10,926 nucleotides of DNA from Kiritimatiellia bacterium (lineage in GTDB: Bacteria > Verrucomicrobiota > Kiritimatiellia > RFP12 > DVOR01), in contig JAFYMU010000190.1 in NCBI GenBank assembly GCA_017548245.1, positions 1-10,926 of the forward strand, in the 5' to 3' direction. Below, in pieces: positions 6,349-10,926 of the stretch. Positions within the stretch are counted from its first letter, which is position 1. Each line of letters begins with the position of its first letter. Both the position numbers and the translations under genes were made by a program. A model generated the notes under the pieces. The model was not told the origin of the DNA. It searched no databases and saw only the letters and a program-made list of their open reading frames with translations.

Positions 6349-7023
6349 TTACTTCTCGGAGATACTGCGCTTGATGTAAGGCATGTAATCGCGCGTGTAG
6401 ACGTAGAGCGACCAGAAGTTGAGGAAGATCGCCACCGCTTCACCCGTGTAAACGACCCAACGGAACCACGTCATCGTGTCCTTCGGATAATCGTACAACA
6501 TGATGTAGAGATAGATCACGCCGCAGAGCGGGAAGGTCATTGCCGTGCGGAACTTGCCCAAGAAGGACGCAGCACAGTTCGCCCCATACAGCGACCCCAC
6601 CGAACGCAAGAAGGTCACCCACTGGTCACGCAACAAGTAGAGAATCGTGAGCACCACCATGAAGAGCGCGTGCCAACGTTCCAACGGCTTACCAATCGGC
6701 AACAACCACAAGAGCGTCGGGAAGACGATGAGATAGAAGACCTTGTCCATCAAGGGGTCACACATCGCGCCGAACTTCGTGACCACCTTCCAACGACGCG
6801 CCAACGCGCCGTCAAAGAGGTCCGTCAAGGCCGAGAGCGTCAAGCAGACCAACGCAATAATGGCCCACCAATTCGACGGCATCTCGCCCACTTCGCGCAC
6901 ATGGACGCACTGAACGCCCCAGCCGTGCATCAACGCCAACACCAAGAAGGCGAGGATAAACGGCACACGGATAAAGGTGATGGCATTCACCACCAAGAGA
7001 TGTAACTGACGTAAGCTCATCAT
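6349..7023 (-). CDS. CDP-alcohol phosphatidyltransferase (PgsA-like membrane enzyme)
   Basis: It transfers the phosphatidyl group of CDP-diacylglycerol, or a related head group, to an alcohol at the inner membrane. The complete family signature is present as D-x2-DG-x2-AR-x8-G-x3-D-x3-D: Asp68, Asp71, Gly72, Ala75, Arg76, Gly85, Asp89 and Asp93. Hydrophobic segments lie at about 13-32, 52-67, 95-107, 117-130, 160-175 and 190-206. At 224 residues it is slightly longer than typical phosphatidylglycerophosphate synthase, because of an extra loop at about 33-50 (VQCVHVREVGEMPSN). PgsA is the likeliest role, but other acceptor alcohols are possible, so no symbol is given. The start is ATG 7023 or the adjacent ATG 7020; AGAGGG precedes both. 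It begins 9 bp after the methyltransferase stop and ends 18 bp before the CapD-like start. Confidence 0.85.
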   Translation of the reverse strand: MMSLRQLHLLVVNAITFIRVPFILAFLVLALMHGWGVQCVHVREVGEMPSNWWAIIALVCLTLSALTDLFDGALARRWKVVTKFGAMCDPLMDKVFYLIVFPTLLWLLPIGKPLERWHALFMVVLTILYLLRDQWVTFLRSVGSLYGANCAASFLGKFRTAMTFPLCGVIYLYIMLYDYPKDTMTWFRWVVYTGEAVAIFLNFWSLYVYTRDYMPYIKRSISEK

Positions 7024-7032
7024 AATGCCCTC

Positions 7033-7812
7033 TTACTTTCGACCCTTTGCACGCTTCTGGCGCACCGCTTCATACATCACCAAAGCGCCCGCCACGCCCG
7101 CATTGAGCGATTCCACCTGACCCGACATCGGGATGTAACCGATGAAGTCGCACGTCTTGCCAACCAAGCTACCGAGACCAGCCCCTTCGCTACCCACCAC
7201 GATACCGCAGCGGCCACGGAAGTCAATATCGGTGTACTCCTTGGCATTCTCATTCAAATCCAAACCCGTCAACCAGACATTGCGTTCCTGCAATTCCTTC
7301 ATGGCCTGGGTCAAATTCACCACGTGCGCAATCTGCAAATGCTCCGAAGCGCCCACCGAAGCACGCACCACCGTTGGCGTCACCAACACGCTGCGATCCT
7401 CGGGGATAATCACGCCGCACACGCCGCACGCCTCAGCCGTTCGCAAGAGCGAACCCAAGTTCTGCGGATCTTCGATATGATCCAACAAAAGCACGATTGC
7501 CTCCGGATCATCCTCAGCGGCACTATAAATATCCTCTGCGCTCACATAGGGATAACCGCCCGCCTTCACCGCGCAGCACTGGTGATTCACCTGACCCAAA
7601 ATACGGTCACACTCACCACGCTGAGCCGAACGCAACGGAATACGGCGCGCATGCGCAATGGAGATCATCTCCTCCACCTCATCCGTTGCCGGACCCGAAG
7701 GAACGATCACCTCCATAATTTCACGACGCCCAGCACGCAAGGCTTCCAATACGGGGCGACGACCATAAATCCAGTTTTCTTTACTACGCTTTTGCTTCTG
7801 CTTCTTATCCAT
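7033..7812 (-). CDS. rlmB: RlmB/TrmH (SpoU) family 2'-O-ribose RNA methyltransferase
   Basis: I chose ATG 7812 (259 residues) because the Lys-rich start followed by YGRRPVLEALRAG (16-28) is the normal RlmB N terminus; longer in-frame starts at 7821 and 7890 would reach into the promoter. Residues about 13-80 form the small L30e-like RNA-binding domain. The SPOUT catalytic domain has all three motifs: DHIEDPQNLGSLLRT (111-125), with Asn118 and Arg124; VVGSEGAGL (205-213), with Glu209; and IPMSGQVESLNAGVAGAL (227-244), with Ser235 and Asn237. RlmB methylates a guanosine in the peptidyl-transferase loop of 23S rRNA; a tRNA target as in TrmH is less likely given the N-terminal domain. It is the first gene of the minus-strand run. 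Confidence 0.9.
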   Translation of the reverse strand: MDKKQKQKRSKENWIYGRRPVLEALRAGRREIMEVIVPSGPATDEVEEMISIAHARRIPLRSAQRGECDRILGQVNHQCCAVKAGGYPYVSAEDIYSAAEDDPEAIVLLLDHIEDPQNLGSLLRTAEACGVCGVIIPEDRSVLVTPTVVRASVGASEHLQIAHVVNLTQAMKELQERNVWLTGLDLNENAKEYTDIDFRGRCGIVVGSEGAGLGSLVGKTCDFIGYIPMSGQVESLNAGVAGALVMYEAVRQKRAKGRK

Positions 7813-7822
7813 AATGCCCATA

Positions 7823-7831
7823 AGTATAACA
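7823..7831 (-). promoter_or_regulatory. Extended -10 promoter of the rlmB operon
   Basis: On the minus strand the sequence reads TGTTATACT, an extended -10 (TGn plus TATACT). No good -35 lies 16-18 bp upstream, as allowed for extended -10 promoters. Transcription would start near 7816-7817, only about four or five bases before the ATG at 7812, which implies a leaderless or near-leaderless message. No ribosome site precedes that ATG. Confidence 0.6.
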
Positions 7832-7899
7832 CAAAAGACGCGCCCACGCGCGTAAGCGCGATAACTTCTCGATTTTATGCAAAGGCTCAAATCCTCTTT

Positions 7900-7930
7900 G
7901 TGGGGGCTTACGCCGCCCCCACTCCCCCGC
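7900..7930 (+). repeat. G-rich hairpin block, copy 1
   Basis: GTGGGGGC, a short spacer, then GCCCCCACTCCCCC. GGGGGC (7902-7907) pairs with GCCCCC (7915-7920). It matches the reverse complement of 8195-8226 over most of its length, including the ACnCCCCC tail, but with a different loop. Confidence 0.7.
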
Positions 7931-7953
7931 GGTGGCTAGGGCCACACCCAAAG

Positions 7954-7990
7954 TCGCCTTCGGCGAAAGCACTGCCAGAAGGGTGCTTCG
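7954..7990 (+). repeat. Hairpin-plus-tail module, copy 1
   Basis: A 5-bp hairpin TCGCC-ttc-GGCGA (7954-7966) is followed by AA and the tail GCACTGCCAGAAGGGTGC then TTCG (7969-7990). GCAC and GTGC within the tail can also pair. The same layout recurs at 8002 and, inverted, at 8257. Confidence 0.7.
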
Positions 7991-8001
7991 TAAGAAAAAG
8001 G

Positions 8002-8037
8002 ACGGCTCCGCCGTAGCACTGCCAGAAGTAGGAGCAC
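8002..8037 (+). repeat. Hairpin-plus-tail module, copy 2
   Basis: Hairpin ACGGC-tcc-GCCGT (8002-8014), then A and the tail GCACTGCCAGAAG (8016-8028), after which it diverges (TAGGAGCAC). The stem differs from copy 1 on both sides while pairing is kept. Confidence 0.65.
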
Positions 8038-8073
8038 AACGCTTAAGTGCGCACACCTTGTCTGCATGCTAGC

Positions 8074-8147
8074 GCACGCTGACGAGAAATGGAGATGTGC
8101 CCATTTCGAGCAGCGTGCAAGATCGTGCGACTCGTGGAGAATCTTGC
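8074..8147. other. Two adjoining hairpins
   Basis: First hairpin: GCACGCTG (8074-8081) with CAGCGTGC (8111-8118), and inside it GAAATGG (8086-8092) with CCATTTC (8101-8107), separated by a small internal loop. Second: GCAAGAT (8117-8123) with ATCTTGC (8141-8147). The two share bases 8117-8118, so they compete at the junction. It could be part of a transcribed structured RNA or of a small mobile palindromic element. No frame of useful length covers it. Confidence 0.5.
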
Positions 8148-8194
8148 GAAGCACCTTTTTATTTTCAAAATTGGGGTAAAGCGCCCTGCGCTTT

Positions 8195-8226
8195 CATGGG
8201 GGTGTGGGGGCGATGCGAGCCCCCAC
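8195..8226 (-). repeat. G-rich hairpin block, copy 2 (inverted)
   Basis: Read on the minus strand it gives GTGGGGGCTCGCATCGCCCC then CACACCCCCATG. GGGGGC (8206-8211) pairs with GCCCCC (8219-8224). It is the inverted counterpart of 7900-7930; the loops differ and the stems are identical. Confidence 0.7.
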
Positions 8227-8256
8227 AAGGCGCAAATCCGTCATCGCGGAAACCTG

Positions 8257-8288
8257 CGAAGCACCCTCCTGGCAGTTCTGCGGCGCAG
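8257..8288 (-). repeat. Hairpin-plus-tail module, copy 3 (inverted)
   Basis: On the minus strand: hairpin CTGC-gcc-GCAG (8288-8278), then AACTGCCAGGAGGGTGCTTC and G, matching the tail of copy 1 with one substitution in the central part. A half copy of the tail end (GGTGCTTCG) lies on the same strand at 8147-8155. Confidence 0.65.
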
Positions 8289-8296
8289 CCACTGAC

Positions 8297-8368
8297 CTAT
8301 CTTTTATGATCTATCTCCATCTTATCTATTTGGGGCTTTAGCCTGAATCTATCTTTTTTGACCTATCT
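8297..8368. repeat. CTATCT short repeats in a pyrimidine-rich stretch
   Basis: CTATCT occurs at 8297, 8311, 8349 and 8363, with a partial TATCT near 8323. The paired offsets of 14 bp (8297/8311 and 8349/8363) suggest duplication of a short segment. No function is evident. Confidence 0.5.
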
Positions 8369-8434
8369 TGATTACGCAGCTAACCCACCTTTTCTCACTT
8401 TTTCACGCCCCAATCGCCAAAATGAAAATTTTTC

Positions 8435-8480
8435 TTTCCTCCGCTTTTTACGGCGTTTTTACCCCGTTTTTGCCCGTTTT
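8435..8480. other. Helically phased T-tracts (possible bent DNA)
   Basis: T-runs start at 8435, 8445, 8456, 8467 and 8477, spaced 10, 11, 11 and 10 bp, the period expected for intrinsic curvature. They lie about 500 bp ahead of metXW in a stretch where the + strand is strongly T and C rich (about 8290-8720). The remaining sequence to 8600 shows only an AGCGGC/GCCGCT inverted pair (8560-8565 with 8583-8588) and no gene. Confidence 0.45.
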
Positions 8481-8617
8481 GTTCATTCCTGCCAATTTTG
8501 AATAAACCATTACTACACTTAGACTTATCTCAAAAACACCCCTTCACCAACTCCTCTACAGCGGCTTCCTCGTCCAAAAAAGGCCGCTCACGCCCCTCCA
8601 TAAAGCACCCTTTTTTG

Positions 8618-8678
8618 GCAAAGTAAGTTACTTTGCTTCACAACTCAAGTTACATTGCTCTTCAAAGTAACTTACTTT
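8618..8678. promoter_or_regulatory. Paired GTAA/TTAC palindromes, candidate operator
   Basis: GCAAAGTAAGTTACTTTGC (8618-8636) is a perfect 19-bp palindrome around one central base. AAAGTAACTTACTTT (8664-8678) is a 15-bp version with the centre base complemented. A half-like copy, AAGTTACATTGC, lies between them (8647-8658). The centres are 44 bp apart, about four turns. This looks like a dimeric regulator's operator, but it is about 305 bp from the metXW start, so the target is uncertain. Confidence 0.45.
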
Positions 8679-8914
8679 CAACCGCAATCTCGCTTGCGTT
8701 TTGACCCCAAAATCGCCTCTTTTGCCCCCGCTTTTAACCTCCTCTCATTTGCAACAATTCCCAACTTTTGGTATCATCTCAATAAAGGAGCGGTAGAACT
8801 TTTAGCGCCCTTTCATGCCATCCTCGCACGAAGCGCACCTTAATCTCTAATCCGCAGTGCGACACGCCCATGCATACGGCGCAACTGTTTTATGCAGATT
8901 CTGCCCTCTTTTGC

Positions 8915-8944
8915 GTGACTTTTAGGGGGCATTTTTGCTATCTT
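8915..8944 (+). promoter_or_regulatory. Candidate metXW promoter
   Basis: GTGACT (8915-8920) and TATCTT (8939-8944) are separated by 18 bp; each matches four of six consensus bases. A start near 8951 would give a leader of about 32 bases containing AGGA at 8969-8972. TATAAA at 8953-8958 is a second possible -10 but lacks a -35. Confidence 0.35.
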
Positions 8945-8982
8945 ATTAAACATATAAAAGTGCAAAAAAGGATATTACCTTC

Positions 8983-10803
8983 GTGAGTATTGGCATTGTT
9001 GAACCGAAAGATCTCCAATTAGTGATTCCCGAGGGCGGCTGGAAGCTTGAAAAAGGCGGCTCTCTGAGTGAGATTTCGGTGCGTTATGAAATGGTCGGTA
9101 CGCCCGCAGAAGATGGGCGTAATGTGATTTTTGTTTGTCATGCATTGACGGGTGATGCACACGTCATCGGTTATCGTCCCGGAGAAAAACCGGGCAAGGA
9201 TCGTCCGAGCGGATGGTGGGAGGGTATGATTGGCCCGCACATGGGTATTGATACCGACCGCTTCTGCGTGGTGTGCGCAAACATCTTGGGTGGTTGCGCC
9301 GGCACGACAGGCCCCTCGTCCATCAATCCTGCCACGGGCAAGCCCTACGGTTCGTCCTTCCCTGAAATCACGATGGGCGACATTGTCACGGTGCATCGCA
9401 CCTTGTTGCGCCAATTGGGCTTCCGCAAGATTGCCGCAGTCATTGGCGGTAGCTTTGGTGGCATGCAGGCGTTGGAATGGGCGATTCGCTTCCCGCAAGA
9501 TATGGACAAGTGCATTCTCGTGGCCTCGGCGGCAACGTTGAATACGCAGGCACTCGCCTTTGATATCGTGGCGCGTCACGCCATTATCCAAGACCCGAAC
9601 TGGCGTCACGGCGACTACTACGATGGCGTGGCACCTGCGGCAGGCTTGGCCAATGCACGCCGTTTGGCCCACATCACCTATCTGTCGCAGACCTCGATGG
9701 ATGACAAGTTCGGCCGCGAGAAGCGTTCGGAATGGTTGAACCAAGACAAGGACTTCCACAAACAGGTTCGCCGCGACTTCAAGACCTACTTCCAGATTGA
9801 ATCCTACTTGGAATACCAAGGTCAGAAGTTCGTCAAACGTTTTGACGCCAACAGCTACTTGCACATTACCCGCGCCTTGGACAGTTATGACCCGGTGGAA
9901 ACCTTTGGTTCGCTTGAGGCAGCGGTGCGTCAGATTCAAGCCAAGTTGATGATGATTAGCTTGAGCGGTGACTGGCTCTTTACCCAACAGCAGGCCGAAC
10001 GTTTTGTGCGGGCTTGCGTGAGCGAACACAAGCAGATCTCCTACTGCCACCTCAATGCGCCCGCAGGCCACGATGCCTTCTTGACCCATATCGACGAGAT
10101 GAAGTTGGTCTTGCGCGCCTTCTTGACGGCAACCGACGCCAAGGATCCCTCCACGCTTGATAAGAAGAGCCTCAAGGCCTTGCACGCCTTTGTGCGTCAC
10201 ATCCCCGAAGGCGCGAAGGTGTTGGATATCGGTTGCGGTAGCGGTACATTGTTGAAGCAGATGGCGTTGCAACGTAGCGCCTACGGCATCGGTTTGGAAT
10301 GCGACTTGGACAAGATTATTGAAGCACTCCACGCCGGCATCAACGTGTTGATGGTGAGCAAGTGCCTCTGTCACGACTTGGCGAGCATCCCTGACAAGAC
10401 CTTTGACACGGCGGTTATCTCGCATACGATTCAGGAACTCGCCCACCCCGACCGCGCGATGCAGCAATTGCTCCGTGTGGCGGACTGGGGCCTCATCTCC
10501 TTCCCGAATTTTGGTTACATCGGCATGCGTTTATCGTTACTCTTCACCGGTGGCATGCCGCGCACGAAGGAATTCCCCTACGAATGGTATGACACGCCGA
10601 ACATCCATAACTGCACGTTGGCCGACTTCTACTTGCTCTGCAAACGCTTTGCCCTCAAAGCCAAGTTGCTCTCCTGCCACTCGGCTAGCTTGATTGGCAA
10701 GATTTTGATTCTGCTCGGCTTCAAGAACTTGGGTGCCGACCGCGTCATCTTGCGTCTCACCCGCGACACCTCCAAGGACTCCACCCATGCCGCACGATCT
10801 TAA
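8983..10803 (+). CDS. metX: Fused homoserine O-acyltransferase (MetX) and MetW protein
   Basis: A single 606-residue frame starts at GTG 8983, with AGGA ten bases upstream. Residues 1-383 are MetX, the alpha/beta-hydrolase that acylates homoserine as the committing step of methionine synthesis: CHALTGDAH (52-60), GTTGPSSINP (107-116), nucleophile Ser157 in GGSFGG, Asp330 in SLSGDW, His363 in AGHDAF. After a short linker, residues about 395-600 are MetW, with the SAM-type loop VLDIGCGSG (413-421), SHTIQEL (480-486), SFPNFGY (506-512) and EWYDTPNIH (534-542). MetX and MetW are usually separate neighbouring genes in bacteria, so the fusion is direct physical support for joint action. Acetyl versus succinyl donor cannot be settled by eye. 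MetW's biochemical role in MetX function is only partly known. The stop overlaps the next gene. Confidence 0.93.
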   Translation: MSIGIVEPKDLQLVIPEGGWKLEKGGSLSEISVRYEMVGTPAEDGRNVIFVCHALTGDAHVIGYRPGEKPGKDRPSGWWEGMIGPHMGIDTDRFCVVCANILGGCAGTTGPSSINPATGKPYGSSFPEITMGDIVTVHRTLLRQLGFRKIAAVIGGSFGGMQALEWAIRFPQDMDKCILVASAATLNTQALAFDIVARHAIIQDPNWRHGDYYDGVAPAAGLANARRLAHITYLSQTSMDDKFGREKRSEWLNQDKDFHKQVRRDFKTYFQIESYLEYQGQKFVKRFDANSYLHITRALDSYDPVETFGSLEAAVRQIQAKLMMISLSGDWLFTQQQAERFVRACVSEHKQISYCHLNAPAGHDAFLTHIDEMKLVLRAFLTATDAKDPSTLDKKSLKALHAFVRHIPEGAKVLDIGCGSGTLLKQMALQRSAYGIGLECDLDKIIEALHAGINVLMVSKCLCHDLASIPDKTFDTAVISHTIQELAHPDRAMQQLLRVADWGLISFPNFGYIGMRLSLLFTGGMPRTKEFPYEWYDTPNIHNCTLADFYLLCKRFALKAKLLSCHSASLIGKILILLGFKNLGADRVILRLTRDTSKDSTHAARS

Positions 10804-10926
10804 AGCGCTCGCCGCCGAACTCGCGCCGCGCCTCATTTGCCGTCAATGCCCCGCGATGAACACGCGGCGTGGCGTCAATTTACCGGGCCAACGCGCCATG
10901 GTGGCCGTGCTCAAGGCGTTGCTCGC
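10787..10926 (+). CDS. Start of a gene, possibly serine O-acetyltransferase, cut by window edge
   Basis: ATG 10787 lies inside the end of metXW, overlapping it by 17 bp in another frame, and the new frame stays open to the window edge (46 codons). The visible protein begins MPHDLKALAAELAPRL and later has NLPGQRAMVAVLKALL. The LP-x-R-x-Ala/Ile pattern followed by a leucine-rich helix resembles the N-terminal helical region of long serine acetyltransferases (LPSREAI-type), which would fit sulfur amino-acid synthesis beside metXW. The evidence is short, and the catalytic left-handed beta-helix lies outside the window. That it is a real, translationally coupled gene is more certain than its product. 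Confidence 0.5.
   Translation, partial: MPHDLKALAAELAPRLICRQCPAMNTRRGVNLPGQRAMVAVLKALL

Larger units (their letters stand above)
7832..8982. other. Long divergent intergenic region without supported genes
   Basis: This 1.15-kb stretch separates the minus-strand operon from metXW. Frames of 60-83 codons exist on both strands, but they start without ribosome sites and run through the hairpin modules, so I regard them as by-products of repeat sequence. The left half (to about 8288) is G+C-rich and modular; the right half is A+T-rich with few purines on the + strand. The sharp change near 8290 suggests separate origins for the halves. Confidence 0.6.

Noticed and set aside
7813..7890. Longer N terminus for the RNA methyltransferase (starts at 7890 or 7821)
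   Set aside because: The added residues do not fit the family, and the region contains the extended -10 box.
7805..8295. Short minus- and plus-strand frames of 60-83 codons over the modular region
   Set aside because: They read straight through hairpin modules present in both orientations, lack ribosome sites, and are best explained as repeat-derived.
8655..8843. A 62-codon + strand frame in the gap before metXW
   Set aside because: It has no ribosome site, begins inside the palindrome cluster and shows no domain or compositional sign of coding.
9019..10467. A 482-codon open frame on the minus strand opposite metXW
   Set aside because: The + strand frame has complete MetX and MetW motifs. 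The antisense frame shows no recognisable domain and reflects the codon bias of the real gene.

Overview
The window is a bacterial chromosome segment of moderately high G+C with eight complete or truncated protein genes, one gene start at the right edge, and two long gene-free stretches rich in repeats and hairpins. I cannot fix the taxon from sequence alone. The formylglycine-generating-enzyme-like domain protein, the LeuB subtype with altered NAD-loop residues and the fused MetX-MetW would fit a Verrucomicrobiota/Kiritimatiellota-type genome, but a proteobacterium is not excluded. That placement is inference.

Layout. Positions 1-957 (+) hold the C-terminal part of a FGE/SUMF1-fold protein, closed by a strong intrinsic terminator (983-1018). 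Positions 1019-1574 carry no convincing gene. They hold an iteron-like cluster of 18-bp repeats at 22-23 bp spacing (1069-1177) and a structured segment (1275-1431) ending in a U-run, a candidate small RNA. Positions 1575-7812 (-) are a compact seven-gene run, transcribed right to left: rlmB-like 2'-O-methyltransferase, CDP-alcohol phosphatidyltransferase, a FlaA1/CapD-type nucleotide-sugar dehydratase/epimerase lacking the usual middle domain, leuB, a polyprenyl synthase (ispA), maf, and a LysE/RhtB exporter. Most junctions are 9-18 bp gaps or a 14-bp overlap; the exception is 96 bp with a large hairpin between leuB and ispA. An extended -10 box sits so close to the rlmB start that a leaderless transcript is likely.

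Positions 7813-8982 form a 1.17-kb intergenic stretch. Its left part (7900-8288) is a mosaic of short modules: three copies of a small hairpin followed by a conserved tail, with the stem changed on both sides between copies, plus two inverted copies of a G-rich hairpin block and two further hairpins. Its right part (8290-8720) is pyrimidine-rich on the + strand, with CTATCT repeats, helically phased T-tracts and a pair of GTAA/TTAC palindromes. From 8983 (+) runs metXW, one reading frame joining homoserine O-acyltransferase to a MetW-type methyltransferase-fold domain. It overlaps the start of another gene (10787 onward) whose N terminus resembles long serine O-acetyltransferases.

The minus-strand genes mix envelope and lipid precursors (isoprenoid, phospholipid, nucleotide sugar) with RNA modification, house-cleaning and leucine synthesis, so the operon looks housekeeping rather than pathway-specific. 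The right-hand genes point to methionine and possibly cysteine synthesis.
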